21,135 nucleotides of DNA from Kordiimonas lipolytica (GCF_001550065.1 NZ_LRUB01000025.1:1-21135), one strand, 5' to 3'; shown: positions 1-17,320, numbered from the stretch's first letter. The notes: generated by a model from the letters alone, not told the origin. Made by a program: numbers and translations.

Positions 1-1191
1 TTACGCGATGATTTTAGCTACAACGCCGGCGCCAACGGTACGGCCACCTTCGCGGATTGCGAAGCGGAGGCCTTCATCCATGGCGATCGGAGCGATCAGC
101 TCAACAGTCAGGTTCACGTTGTCACCAGGCATTACCATTTCGGTGCCTTCTGGCAGTTCAACATTACCGGTCACGTCAGTTGTACGGAAGTAGAACTGTG
201 GACGGTAGTTCGCGAAGAACGGCGTGTGACGACCACCTTCCTCTTTAGTGAGGATGTAAGTCTCGGCAGTGAACTTGGTGTGTGGCGTGATCGAGCCAAC
301 GTGTGCCAGAACCTGGCCACGCTCAACGTCATCACGAGCTACACCACGCAGCAGCGCACCGATGTTGTCGCCCGCACGACCTTCATCAAGAAGCTTGCGG
401 AACATTTCAACGCCAGTAACAGTTGTCTTCTGAGTGTCGCGGATACCAACGATCTCGATCTCTTCGCCAACTTTCACGATGCCGCGCTCAACACGACCAG
501 TACATACAGTACCGCGACCGGAGATGGAGAATACGTCCTCAACAGGCATCAGGAATGCACCGTCAACAGCACGCTCTGGCTGTGGGATGTAATCATCAAC
601 GGCTTTCATCAGCTCGATGATCTTGTCTTTACCGATGTTGTCGTCACGACCTTCGAGAGCTGCAAGAGCAGAACCAGCTACGATCGGAATATCGTCGCCT
701 GGGAAATCATACTCAGACAGAAGCTCACGGATTTCCATCTCAACAAGCTCGAGGAGCTCTTCGTCGTCAACCTGGTCAACTTTGTTCATGAACACAACAA
801 GCGCTGGTACACCAACCTGACGAGCAAGCAGGATGTGCTCGCGTGTCTGTGGCATTGGACCATCTGCTGCGTTAACAACCAGGATAGCGCCGTCCATTTG
901 AGCCGCGCCCGTGATCATGTTCTTCACATAGTCAGCGTGACCTGGGCAGTCAACGTGCGCATAGTGACGTGCTTCAGTCTCATACTCAACGTGTGCAGTA
1001 GAGATCGTGATACCACGCTCACGCTCCTCTGGAGCCTTGTCAATGTTCGCGAAGTCTACAGCTGCACCGCCGTATGCTTCAGCCAGAACTTTCGTGATCG
1101 CAGCTGTCAACGTCGTCTTACCATGGTCAACGTGACCAATAGTACCGATGTTGCAGTGCGGCTTATTACGTTCAAACTTTTCTTTAGCCAT
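1..1191 (-). CDS. tuf: Elongation factor Tu, copy at the end of the str operon
   Basis: This 396-residue GTPase delivers aminoacyl-tRNA to the ribosomal A site in the cytoplasm. The GTP-binding motifs are all present: P-loop GHVDHGKT at residues 19-26, DCPGH at 82-86, NKVD at 137-140 and GSAL at 174-177. Domains 2 and 3 follow without a break, and the length is normal for bacteria. The ATG start is preceded by an AGAAAGG ribosome binding site. It is the last gene of rpsL-rpsG-fusA-tuf, 68 bp after fusA, as in many proteobacteria. Comparing the two copies line by line, I found no nucleotide difference from the copy at 19945-21135. Identity this complete is usually kept by gene conversion. The TAA stop codon is the first base triplet of the window, so any terminator lies outside. 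Confidence 0.99.
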   Translation of the reverse strand: MAKEKFERNKPHCNIGTIGHVDHGKTTLTAAITKVLAEAYGGAAVDFANIDKAPEERERGITISTAHVEYETEARHYAHVDCPGHADYVKNMITGAAQMDGAILVVNAADGPMPQTREHILLARQVGVPALVVFMNKVDQVDDEELLELVEMEIRELLSEYDFPGDDIPIVAGSALAALEGRDDNIGKDKIIELMKAVDDYIPQPERAVDGAFLMPVEDVFSISGRGTVCTGRVERGIVKVGEEIEIVGIRDTQKTTVTGVEMFRKLLDEGRAGDNIGALLRGVARDDVERGQVLAHVGSITPHTKFTAETYILTKEEGGRHTPFFANYRPQFYFRTTDVTGNVELPEGTEMVMPGDNVNLTVELIAPIAMDEGLRFAIREGGRTVGAGVVAKIIA

Positions 1192-1212
1192 CTCAAATTA
1201 CCTTTCTATCGG

Positions 1213-1230
1213 CCCTTGATTTACCAAGGG
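1213..1230 (-). promoter_or_regulatory. Hairpin in the fusA-tuf spacer
   Basis: A perfect 6-bp inverted repeat (CCCTTG, 6-nt loop, CAAGGG) sits 22 bp upstream of the tuf start. No T-run follows, so it is not a terminator. It could be an mRNA processing or stability element that helps tuf be expressed differently from fusA. The structure is seen in the sequence; the role is inference. Confidence 0.35.
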
Positions 1231-1259
1231 ATCCATAGCTTTTTGGTTCTTCTTGTTTA

Positions 1260-3341
1260 TTAACCGGCAAGCTTGGCTTTGATTTCCTCAGCCACGTTTG
1301 CAGGAACTTCATCGTAATGGTCGAACTGCATGGAGAACTGTGCACGACCTTGTGAGAAGGAGCGGAGCTCGTTCACGTAGCCGAACATGTTCGCCAGAGG
1401 GACCATTGCGTTGATTACAGTAGCCGGACCGCGGGTTTCGGAACCCTGGATCTGGCCGCGGCGCTTGTTAAGGTCGCCAATTACGTCGCCCATATACTCT
1501 TCTGGGGTCACAACTTCAACCTTCATCATCGGCTCGAGCAATTTAATGCCGGCTTTGGACGCTGCTTCACGCATTGCGCCGCGGCCTGCAATCTCGAACG
1601 CGAGAACGCTGGAGTCTACATCGTGGTACGCACCGTCGATCAGGCGTACGGAGAAGTCGATGATTGGGAAGCCAATGAGAGCACCAGCTTCAGCGATGTC
1701 GTTAACACCCTTTTCAACACCAGGGATGTATTCGCGAGGAATGTTACCGCCCTTGATCTCGTCGGTGAACGTGATGCCGGAGCCGCGCTCGCCTGGGGTT
1801 ACAACCATCTTCACGCGACCGAACTGACCAGAACCACCGGACTGTTTCTTGTGCGTGTAGTCGATTTCAACTTCTTTCGCGAAGCTCTCGCGGTATGCCA
1901 CCTGAGGCGCACCCACGTTACACTCAACTTTGAATTCGCGACGCATACGGTCAACGATGATGTCGAGGTGCAGTTCGCCCATGCCGGCGATCACAGTCTG
2001 ACCGGATTCTTCATCGGAAGAAACGCGGAAGGATGGATCTTCAGCTGCCAGACGGTTCAGAGCGATGCCCATTTTCTCCTGGTCTGCTTTCGACTTTGGC
2101 TCAACAGCCACTTCGATCACAGGATCAGGGAATTCCATGCGCTCCAGGATAACCTGGCTGTTGTTGGCACACAGGGTGTCACCAGTCGTGGTCATTTTCA
2201 GACCAGCGATTGCGATGATGTCGCCTGCGCGAGCTTCCTTGATGTCTTCACGGCTGTTGGAGTGCATTTCCAGCATCCGGCCGATCTTCTCTTTCTTGCC
2301 CTTAACGGAGTTGGTTACTTGCGTACCAGCTTCGAGAACACCAGAGTAGATACGGCAGAACGTCAGCGTACCAACGAATGGGTCGTTCATGATCTTGAAC
2401 GCGAGAGCCGAGAATGGCTGCTCGTCGTCAGACTTACGAACGATTTCTTTTTCGTGGTCGTCAGCGTCTACACCGCGGATCGCGTCAACGTCGGTTGGCG
2501 CAGGCATATAGTCAACAACAGCATCCAGAAGCGGCTGAACGCCTTTGTTCTTGAACGCGGTACCGTTGAGAACCGGAACGAACAGACCCTTAGTCGTACC
2601 TTTGCGGATAGCGCCCTTGAGCTCTTCCTCGGTCAGCTCTTCGCCTTCCAGGTACTTTTCCATCAGAGCTTCGTCAGCTTCAACAGCCGTCTCGATCATT
2701 TCCATGCGAGCAGCTTCAGCGTCGTCCTTCAGTTCGTCACGAATATCTACATATTCGTATGAAGCACCAAGGTCTTCACCTTTCCACAGTACTTCCTTGA
2801 ACTTGATCAGGTCGATCAGGCCTTCGTATTCAGCTTCTGCGCCGATTGGCAGCTGAACAACGAGAGCTTTAGCGCCCAGGCGGTCTTTGATCATGCCCAC
2901 GCAACGGTCGAAGTTCGCACCCATGCGGTCCATCTTGTTGACGAAGCACATACGTGGAACACCGTATTTGTCAGCTTGACGCCATACAGTCTCGGACTGA
3001 GGCTCAACGCCTGCAACCGAGTCAAATACAGCTACGGCACCATCGAGAACACGGAGGGAACGCTCAACTTCAATAGTGAAGTCAACGTGACCTGGTGTGT
3101 CGATGATGTTGATGCGGTGATCGTTCCAGAAGCAAGTCGTTGCAGCGGAGGTAATCGTGATACCGCGCTCCTGCTCTTGCTCCATCCAGTCCATAGTCGC
3201 GCCGCCATCGTGCACTTCGCCGATTTTGTGGCTACGGCCGGTGTAATAAAGGATACGTTCAGTAGTCGTCGTTTTACCAGCATCGATGTGTGCCATGATG
3301 CCGATGTTACGATAACGATTAAGTGGCGTTCTGCGTGCCAT
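1260..3341 (-). CDS. fusA: Elongation factor G
   Basis: This 693-residue translational GTPase drives ribosomal translocation and, with ribosome recycling factor, splits post-termination ribosomes. G-domain motifs are AHIDAGKT at residues 17-24, DTPGH at 81-85 and NKMD at 135-138. Domains II to V continue to the C-terminus, and the length fits the canonical EF-G family. The ATG at 3341 has an AAGGAACAGG ribosome binding site about 6 nt upstream. It lies 27 bp after rpsG and 68 bp before tuf, the standard str-operon position. The intact family sequence and position next to rpsG favour the main fusA over the FusA2/Tet(M)-type paralogues. Confidence 0.99.
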   Translation of the reverse strand: MARRTPLNRYRNIGIMAHIDAGKTTTTERILYYTGRSHKIGEVHDGGATMDWMEQEQERGITITSAATTCFWNDHRINIIDTPGHVDFTIEVERSLRVLDGAVAVFDSVAGVEPQSETVWRQADKYGVPRMCFVNKMDRMGANFDRCVGMIKDRLGAKALVVQLPIGAEAEYEGLIDLIKFKEVLWKGEDLGASYEYVDIRDELKDDAEAARMEMIETAVEADEALMEKYLEGEELTEEELKGAIRKGTTKGLFVPVLNGTAFKNKGVQPLLDAVVDYMPAPTDVDAIRGVDADDHEKEIVRKSDDEQPFSALAFKIMNDPFVGTLTFCRIYSGVLEAGTQVTNSVKGKKEKIGRMLEMHSNSREDIKEARAGDIIAIAGLKMTTTGDTLCANNSQVILERMEFPDPVIEVAVEPKSKADQEKMGIALNRLAAEDPSFRVSSDEESGQTVIAGMGELHLDIIVDRMRREFKVECNVGAPQVAYRESFAKEVEIDYTHKKQSGGSGQFGRVKMVVTPGERGSGITFTDEIKGGNIPREYIPGVEKGVNDIAEAGALIGFPIIDFSVRLIDGAYHDVDSSVLAFEIAGRGAMREAASKAGIKLLEPMMKVEVVTPEEYMGDVIGDLNKRRGQIQGSETRGPATVINAMVPLANMFGYVNELRSFSQGRAQFSMQFDHYDEVPANVAEEIKAKLAG

Positions 3342-3368
3342 GGAACCTGTTCCTTACTTAATAACTTG

Positions 3369-3842
<474 letters not shown>

Positions 3843-3860
3843 TTAAATCCTTCTCTAATC

Positions 3861-4232
3861 TTACTTCGGACGCTTCGTGCCGTATTTGGAACGGCTCTGA
3901 CGACGATCTGCAACACCCTGGGTATCGAGCACACCACGGAGAGTGTGGTAGCGAACACCAGGCAAGTCTTTCACACGACCACCACGGATCAGAACAACAG
4001 AGTGTTCCTGAAGGTTGTGGCCTTCACCCGGGATGTAAGAAGTAACCTCGAAACCGTTCGAAAGACGTACACGAGCAACCTTACGGAGTGCCGAGTTAGG
4101 CTTCTTAGGGGTCGTGGTATAAACACGAGTACATACGCCACGTTTTTGTGGGCATGCTTCCAGCGCTGGCACTTTATTGTGCACTGGCTTCGCTTTGCGC
4201 GGCTTCCGCACTAGCTGTTGAATGGTAGGCAT
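3861..4232 (-). CDS. rpsL: 30S ribosomal protein S12
   Basis: This 123-residue protein of the 30S decoding centre takes part in proofreading and in streptomycin sensitivity. I placed the start at the ATG at 4232 ([10 protein letters not shown]) because it matches the family N-terminus and has AAGGA a few bases upstream. An in-frame ATG at 4334 would add 34 unconserved residues and is rejected. The TPKKPNSA motif has lysines at 43 and 44, and [10 protein letters not shown] has Lys88, the residues whose substitution commonly gives streptomycin resistance. The allele is therefore wild type at these sites. Asp89, the residue that carries the beta-methylthio modification in some bacteria, is present. 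It is the first gene of the str operon. Confidence 0.98.
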   Translation of the reverse strand: MPTIQQLVRKPRKAKPVHNKVPALEACPQKRGVCTRVYTTTPKKPNSALRKVARVRLSNGFEVTSYIPGEGHNLQEHSVVLIRGGRVKDLPGVRYHTLRGVLDTQGVADRRQSRSKYGTKRPK

Positions 4233-4284
4233 CTTAATTCCTTGCCGTTTTTCTCTGTCACCATTACCGAATGACCCCTTTTGC

Positions 4285-4305
4285 ATGCAGCAAAAACGCC
4301 TGCAT
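4285..4305 (-). promoter_or_regulatory. Hairpin in the rpsL leader
   Basis: ATGCAG and CTGCAT form a perfect 6-bp stem around a 9-nt loop, roughly 55 nt upstream of the rpsL start and inside the predicted leader transcript. No T-run follows. It may be an autoregulatory or stability element of the str operon; the function is inference. Confidence 0.3.
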
Positions 4306-4423
4306 CGTGAACCACTTGGTTCCGACGAGGCCATTCATGATAATTCAAACTCTGTTTTCCTAGGCCAGAAAACCCCAGCGTTTAGCCTGTTTGGGCTACC
4401 ACCTGAGCTCTGGCGAGGTGCGC

Positions 4424-4452
4424 TATCTATACCGAAAAGGGCCTCAGGTCAA
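4424..4452 (-). promoter_or_regulatory. Putative str operon promoter (rpsL)
   Basis: On the minus strand TTGACC (4447-4452) is a good -35 box. TATAGATA (4424-4431) follows: spacing is 15 bp to TATAGA or 17 bp to TAGATA. It lies in the 255-bp gap between the stop of the membrane glycosyltransferase and rpsL. It would give a leader of about 185 nt. This suggests that the str operon does not depend on read-through from rpoC or from the cassette. Confidence 0.5.
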
Positions 4453-4487
4453 CGAAAAAACGGGGGTGGTAAGGAAATGCTAAGATT

Positions 4488-6017
4488 CTAGGGATTATCG
4501 CATTTTTCTTGCGATGGATCAGACATTTCCGTCAGGCTGCACCCCGCCCCTCGACGGTAGAGATACACATAGCCGTATCCACCGTCTAGATTATGTCGGA
4601 GGCGCGCCGGCAAAAAGTTCCAAATGCGCGAGTCCTTGATTGCCGGCACCAGGGGCTTTGGCGCCGGATGTGCCTTGGACACAAGCGGCCAGTTTTCAGC
4701 TCTTGCCTGCTCAAGCAGGTGTGGGGTCCGCGCGGGGTCAACGAATACCAGCTCCCCTGCTTGAGCCTCTGCAACTGAGGCCTTGTCCCCTGCTCCGCTC
4801 CACTTTAACAGGATCATCGCCCGCCGGATGGTTTCCGCGTCGGCATGGACAGGCGCGTCAGCAGCATCAGTCCAGGCAGCAAACTGCTCGACCCCGAAGA
4901 TATAATTCCTGTTCTCGATATAGAGCGCCGCCAGATTCAGGCTGACAGCTGCCATCAGCAAAAGGCCAACAGCCTTATGGCGGCCGACACGGCAAAGCGC
5001 TGAATACGCCACAGCAAGGGATGGCAACACCGCGAGTGCGGTGACCAGGAAGTAGCGCGGATTGAGCGGCAGCAAGGTCGTGGCCGCACCGACCATCACA
5101 AACCAGGTTGCAGCAAGCCCAAGCCACAGGCCAGCTAGGTACCTCACTTGTGGACTACCCATTGCAACCTTCCGTCCGCTCAGGAAATACCAGGCAAGAA
5201 CCGGGATCGCCACCCAGAACAGGATTGTGAATTCCTGGTTGAGAAGAATCACCAGCAAGGGGTCGACAACAGGGTGCACAATCACATTGCCCGCCAGGTC
5301 AATTGTACGGTCGATGGTGCTGTCATGATGGCTGGAGATGTTCATGCGGTACAGCGGATCGCCGGTCATGATGGTCAGGTAGAGTATCTCCTGCAGCCAC
5401 ACGGCAAAGAATCCCCCCGCCATAATCCAGTATTGCCGCCGCTCAATCACCGCCCCCATCAGGAACAGCAGGCCATAATAAACCAGAAGGAAAACCGTGG
5501 TTTCCCGGGTCAGGAAGCCAAAAGCCGCAAGCCCCCCTGCCCCCAGCAGCCACCACAGGCGCTTCTCCCGCTCGCCCGCAATCAGGAAACACTGAAAGGA
5601 CGCGACAACAAAAAGCGCCTCGATCACATCCACGGACGCCACGCTGGCGCTGCTGACCAACACCGGAAGCGTCACCAGAAGCGGGGCCATCATGAGCATC
5701 GCCTCTCGGCCTGCCATGCGCCAGACCGCATATATAAGGAGCGCCACAAGGCAAAGGCAATAAAGAAGGCTTGGCAGGATCAACGCAAATTCGCTACCGC
5801 CGAACGCCAGGAACGACAGCGCCACAGGAATGGTGATGGTAATGCGAATGGTGCCATGCCCGCCCACATAGGGAAAATCCTCGATCCAGCCGTAAGCTCC
5901 ACGGGCATAAGTGGCATCGTCCGACGCCAGAAAACCAACCCAGGTCACGGCCACCACCCCCAGGAAGACCGCAAGGATGATAAGTATGGAAGAGCGTAAG
6001 GACAGACGGCTAATCAC
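4488..6017 (-). CDS. GT-C membrane glycosyltransferase, ArnT/PMT-like
   Basis: This 509-residue polytopic inner-membrane protein has about ten to twelve hydrophobic segments up to residue ~367, then a soluble C-terminal part (~375-509) probably on the periplasmic side. The first extracytoplasmic loop carries SDDATY at residues 32-37, matching the acidic motif of GT-C enzymes that use polyprenyl-phosphate sugars. LTRETTVF at 169-176 and NPRYFL at 319-324 also resemble the ArnT/PMT_2 superfamily. The start is GTG, supported by an AAGGGAG ribosome binding site. The gene overlaps the end of the GtrA-like gene by 8 nt, indicating coupled translation. Its likely role is to transfer a flipped sugar onto lipid A, another glycan or a protein; neither sugar nor acceptor can be told. 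The stop is TAG, unlike the TAA of the neighbouring housekeeping genes. Confidence 0.85.
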   Translation of the reverse strand: MISRLSLRSSILIILAVFLGVVAVTWVGFLASDDATYARGAYGWIEDFPYVGGHGTIRITITIPVALSFLAFGGSEFALILPSLLYCLCLVALLIYAVWRMAGREAMLMMAPLLVTLPVLVSSASVASVDVIEALFVVASFQCFLIAGEREKRLWWLLGAGGLAAFGFLTRETTVFLLVYYGLLFLMGAVIERRQYWIMAGGFFAVWLQEILYLTIMTGDPLYRMNISSHHDSTIDRTIDLAGNVIVHPVVDPLLVILLNQEFTILFWVAIPVLAWYFLSGRKVAMGSPQVRYLAGLWLGLAATWFVMVGAATTLLPLNPRYFLVTALAVLPSLAVAYSALCRVGRHKAVGLLLMAAVSLNLAALYIENRNYIFGVEQFAAWTDAADAPVHADAETIRRAMILLKWSGAGDKASVAEAQAGELVFVDPARTPHLLEQARAENWPLVSKAHPAPKPLVPAIKDSRIWNFLPARLRHNLDGGYGYVYLYRRGAGCSLTEMSDPSQEKCDNP

Positions 6018-6447
6018 GCTGGTCTCCCTTGTAGTGAGCGAAAACGAAGGCCCGGCTGATCAGGAAGGAACAACCAATCACGACAATATCGACGCCGACC
6101 TTGGCAACAAGTGGCGGGAACGTCAGCATCTGCACGGCAAGATACAGAAGTGCTGTCGCAAGCCCCATATTGAAACCAAGCAACAACCCATACCTGACAG
6201 CCTGGTGTGCGCCAGCATGTGCATGGACGCCCGCAAAGGTATAATATTTGTGCAGCAGGAAGCCTGTGCCCGCACCAACAAGTTTGGCTGCCACATTGGC
6301 CCACAGATACTGGCCGGTCGCCAGATAGGTGATCAGCACAAAGGTAAGATAGTCCAAACCATAGATAACCGGCCCGACAAAAATATAGCGCGCGGCCTGG
6401 CCGAAAACGCTTTTACCTGTGGCGCGACTGGCGCTGTCCTCGCTCAT
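6010..6447 (-). CDS. GtrA-family membrane protein, putative polyprenyl-phosphate-sugar flippase
   Basis: This 145-residue protein has four predicted membrane segments at roughly residues 20-41, 48-66, 85-108 and 114-134, the size and topology of the GtrA family. The loop motif LLHKYYTF (64-71) and the terminal FLISRAFVF (128-136) correspond to the conserved aromatic/basic positions of GtrA-like proteins. Members are thought to move an undecaprenyl-phosphate-linked sugar from the cytoplasmic to the periplasmic leaflet. The ATG overlaps the stop of the upstream glycosyltransferase in an ATGA, so translation is probably coupled. A 12-bp perfect palindrome (GCCTGATCAGGC) directly precedes the start. 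Its place between a lipid-carrier charging enzyme and a GT-C transferase supports a flippase role. The stop is TAG. Confidence 0.87.
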   Translation of the reverse strand: MSEDSASRATGKSVFGQAARYIFVGPVIYGLDYLTFVLITYLATGQYLWANVAAKLVGAGTGFLLHKYYTFAGVHAHAGAHQAVRYGLLLGFNMGLATALLYLAVQMLTFPPLVAKVGVDIVVIGCSFLISRAFVFAHYKGDQRD

Positions 6448-7430
6448 GCCTGATCAGGCCTTTTGCGGCGCCGTGCCGACAGGCTCTGCAGCGGCTGCCG
6501 CGGTGTGTTCGACACATCATAGCTCAGGAAAAACAGTACCAACTGGAAGCCAAGAATGATCGGGAGCACCGCAACCATCACGGTGCCGCTGGTAGCCGCC
6601 ACCCCTTCAGCGATAGACTGCTGCCATTTCACAAGGCCAAAGACGCCGCCAAACGCCATCAGCAAAAGCCCGAAAACGAGATTGAGCGACGCCAGGTTGA
6701 AGTCCCGGAAAAAGTAGGAATAAACCATGCGCCGAATGGTGCCGCGAATATTGCCCCACAGGAAAGGACCGGCAATCCTGCTGATTTTCAGCCCGCTTTC
6801 TTCGTCCCCGTAGACCGCCTCCATCGGGACGTCGGTGACCACAGCCCGGTGGTCACCCAGCATGATCAGCATATCGGTTTCAAAGAAATAACGCTTGCCC
6901 AGCTTGTGCAGCTCAATCCGGGACAGAACCTCCCGGTGGATCGCCGTATAGCCATTGGTGGGATCAAACAGGTTCCAGTAGCCACTTGAAAGCTTGGTCA
7001 TGAAAGACAGCACGGCATTGCCGAACAACCGCACCTTGGGCATCTGCCGAACCGAATAGAAAGAGTGAAACCGGTTGCCCTTGGTATAGTCCGCCGTACC
7101 GTCTTCAAGCGGACGGATCAGCCCCGGCAGTTCGTCGGGGTCCATCTGGCCGTCGCCATCCATCTTCACAACAATATCGGCGCCAGCCTCTAGAGCGGCC
7201 TTATAGCCCGTTACCACGGCCCCTCCCACCCCTTGGTTCATCGCGTGCTTCAGCACCGTCACGCGGGGATCCGTGCAATTCGCCTCGACAAAGGCGCCGC
7301 TCTGTTCCGGGCAGGCATCATCAACGACGAATATCTGCTGGCATGCAGGACCGATCGAGTCGATAACCTCTAGGATATGCCGTTTGACATTGTAGCACGG
7401 AATAACTATGGCGACTGTCTGGCTGTCCAC
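6444..7430 (-). CDS. GT2 polyprenyl-phosphate glycosyltransferase (GtrB/DPM1-like)
   Basis: This 328-residue protein has a cytoplasmic GT-A catalytic domain (~1-235) followed by two membrane helices (~247-267 and ~283-304) and a short basic tail. The N-terminal VIPCYN (9-14), the metal-binding DGDGQMDP (91-98) and DPTNGYTA (156-163) are characteristic of dolichol-phosphate-mannose-synthase-like GT2 enzymes. Such enzymes charge undecaprenyl phosphate with a sugar from a nucleotide sugar. The two C-terminal helices resemble GtrB and ArnC-like enzymes. The start is GTG at 7430, chosen because GGGGAGAGG lies just upstream and the sequence directly after it is the conserved strand. It is the first gene of a three-gene cassette and begins 87 bp downstream of the rpoC terminator. 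The sugar donor is unknown. Confidence 0.9.
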   Translation of the reverse strand: MDSQTVAIVIPCYNVKRHILEVIDSIGPACQQIFVVDDACPEQSGAFVEANCTDPRVTVLKHAMNQGVGGAVVTGYKAALEAGADIVVKMDGDGQMDPDELPGLIRPLEDGTADYTKGNRFHSFYSVRQMPKVRLFGNAVLSFMTKLSSGYWNLFDPTNGYTAIHREVLSRIELHKLGKRYFFETDMLIMLGDHRAVVTDVPMEAVYGDEESGLKISRIAGPFLWGNIRGTIRRMVYSYFFRDFNLASLNLVFGLLLMAFGGVFGLVKWQQSIAEGVAATSGTVMVAVLPIILGFQLVLFFLSYDVSNTPRQPLQSLSARRRKRPDQA

Positions 7431-7463
7431 TGGCCTCTCCCCAAGCCTTTCAAGCGTTTATCC

Positions 7464-7493
7464 ATTAGTATCTGCGACAGGCACAGGCTTCAA
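7464..7493 (-). promoter_or_regulatory. Weak putative promoter for the glycosyltransferase cassette
   Basis: TTGAAG (7488-7493) and TACTAAT (7464-7470) lie 17 bp apart on the minus strand, between the rpoC terminator and the GTG start at 7430. The -10 match is poor. The position is sensible, because the cassette needs its own promoter if the terminator at 7518-7549 works. Confidence 0.3.
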
Positions 7494-7517
7494 GCCCCGA
7501 TGGATAGGGTCCGATAC

Positions 7518-7549
7518 AAAAAAAGGCCCGCCGATATCGGCAGGCCTTT
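7518..7549 (-). terminator. Rho-independent terminator after rpoC
   Basis: On the minus strand AAAGGCC and GGCCTTT enclose an inner GCCGATATCGGC palindrome, giving a long GC-rich stem that runs straight into seven T residues. It begins 22 nt after the rpoC stop. It is the best terminator in the window and separates the rpoBC transcript from the glycosyltransferase cassette. Confidence 0.93.
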
Positions 7550-7571
7550 CCTTGAATTCTTAGCAAGAAGC

Positions 7572-16022
<8,451 letters not shown>

Positions 16023-16207
16023 GCTTCGCCCTCGTTCCTTTAGTTGTGCCGCCAAAGCCTGAGTACTCGAAGGCCCTGGTCCAGCTGCCAATTGGGGTCT
16101 AGGGTGAACAACTTACCCTAAACTCCTGAAAATCCAAATCTTTTGGGCATTTCACCCAAGACGGGACCTGATTTTTATGTCCTTAGGTCCTCAGGACGCC
16201 GAAAGGC

Positions 16208-16228
16208 CGGGAGCGAATTTCGCTCCCG
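16208..16228 (-). promoter_or_regulatory. Possible rplL-rpoB attenuator or processing hairpin
   Basis: A perfect 9-bp stem (CGGGAGCGA and TCGCTCCCG with a 3-nt loop) lies 26 nt after the rplL stop, in the 232-bp gap before rpoB. The T-run after it on the minus strand is short (CCTTTCGG), which would suit partial rather than full termination. In E. coli a partial terminator and an RNase III site in this gap lower rpoBC relative to L7/L12. A similar role here is inference. Confidence 0.55.
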
Positions 16229-16254
16229 ACCCCGGGATCAAGTGGCTCAAGAAA

Positions 16255-16632
16255 TTACTTGAGCTCAACTTTCGCGCCAGCAGCTTCGAGCTTTTTCTTG
16301 AGCTCTTCAGCTTCGTCTTTCGACACAGCTTCTTTAACTGGCTTAGGAGCACCTTCAACCAGGTCTTTAGCTTCTTTGAGGCCCAGACCAGTGATTGCAC
16401 GTACTTCTTTAATCACGTTGATTTTCTTGTCGCCAGCGTCTGCGAGAATTACGTCAAACTCGTCTTTCTCTTCTGCAGCTTCAGCACCAGCAGCAGCACC
16501 GCCAGCAGCAGCAACAGCTACAGGAGCAGCAGCAGATACGCCCCATTTTTCTTCCAGCATCTTGGAAAGCTCAGCAGCTTCCATAACAGTCAGGCCAGAA
16601 AGTTCTTCTACAAGCTTCGCGAGGTCAGCCAT
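16255..16632 (-). CDS. rplL: 50S ribosomal protein L7/L12
   Basis: This 125-residue protein forms the flexible stalk that recruits EF-Tu, EF-G and other translational GTPases. An N-terminal dimerisation helix pair (~1-32) that binds L10 is followed by an Ala/Gly-rich hinge (~33-53) and a globular C-terminal domain (~57-125). [19 protein letters not shown] (75-93) is the conserved factor-binding surface. The ATG has TTGGAG upstream at good spacing. It lies 103 bp after rplJ. L12 is made in excess over other ribosomal proteins, consistent with the hairpin between rplL and rpoB acting as an attenuator. Confidence 0.99.
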   Translation of the reverse strand: MADLAKLVEELSGLTVMEAAELSKMLEEKWGVSAAAPVAVAAAGGAAAGAEAAEEKDEFDVILADAGDKKINVIKEVRAITGLGLKEAKDLVEGAPKPVKEAVSKDEAEELKKKLEAAGAKVELK

Positions 16633-16735
16633 TTGTATTACTCCAATTTCGTAGTCCTACAGTCGAGGTACTACATGTCACATTGCATAAAAGTCTAGGC
16701 AGCGTCCGACCATCCGGGCACCACCCATTTTGTGT

Positions 16736-17251
16736 TTAAGCTGCGTCTTTGCTGCCGTAAGCACCGAATACACGAGCCAATTGACCCGCTGGGGCTTGCG
16801 TAACTGCGGCGACCTTCTGGGCAGGAGCTTGCAGGAGACCCACAAGTTTGCCACGAAGCTCGTCCAGCGATGGCATAGAGGCCAGTGCTTTAACGCCGCT
16901 TTCGTCCAGAACCGTAGAGCCCATGCTGCCACCAACAAGACGAAGTTTTTCGTTCTTCTTGGCGAATTCAGCGAGGACTTTGGCTGGAGCTACAACGTCG
17001 TCAGCAAAACCAATTGCCGTCGGACCTGTAAACAGATCAGCAATACCTTCGTATTCAGTACCTTTGAGCGCAAGACGAGTCAGCCGGTTCTTGGTTACTT
17101 TCAAAGAAGCACCCACTTCACGCATTTGCGCACGCAGTGCAGTAATCTCAGCAACGCTCAGGCCATCATAGTGTACAACTACGACAGTCGCGGCGTTCGA
17201 GAATACCTCATGCATGGATGCAACCAGATCCTGCTTTTCGGCTCTTTCCAC
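16736..17251 (-). CDS. rplJ: 50S ribosomal protein L10
   Basis: This 171-residue protein anchors the L12 dimers to 23S rRNA at the base of the stalk. The start is GTG at 17251 (read as VERAEKQDLV), chosen because it aligns with the family N-terminus, gives the usual alphaproteobacterial length and has GGAG 9 nt upstream. An in-frame ATG at 17347 would add 32 residues and would extend the gene into the structured leader, so it is rejected. KVTKNRLTRLAL and the FTGPTAIGF segment are typical L10 features, and the C-terminal helix for L12 binding is present. A structured leader upstream suggests autoregulation by L10(L12)4. Confidence 0.97.
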   Translation of the reverse strand: MERAEKQDLVASMHEVFSNAATVVVVHYDGLSVAEITALRAQMREVGASLKVTKNRLTRLALKGTEYEGIADLFTGPTAIGFADDVVAPAKVLAEFAKKNEKLRLVGGSMGSTVLDESGVKALASMPSLDELRGKLVGLLQAPAQKVAAVTQAPAGQLARVFGAYGSKDAA

Positions 17252-17320
17252 TTTTCTCGTCTCCGACTTTGGAAACCTTCCCCAAACTTCGGGGTCAGCC
17301 TCCGTTTCATTTGAGCCATA

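Noticed and set aside
4233..4334. Longer rpsL start giving 34 extra residues
   Set aside because: The extension is unlike any S12 N-terminus, contains the leader hairpin, and the downstream ATG has an AAGGA ribosome binding site.
4497..4515. Terminator at the end of the GT-C gene
   Set aside because: The 6-bp stem overlaps the coding end and is followed by AATCCC, not by a T-run, on the transcribed strand.
4488..7430. Prophage remnant carrying gtrABC
   Set aside because: No phage structural, integrase or lysis genes and no attachment-site repeats are present; only the cassette itself resembles phage serotype-conversion genes, and such genes are also common on chromosomes.
16023..16091. Upstream TTG start for rpoB
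   Set aside because: It adds 23 unconserved residues; the ATG at 16022 matches the family N-terminus and has GAGGG upstream.
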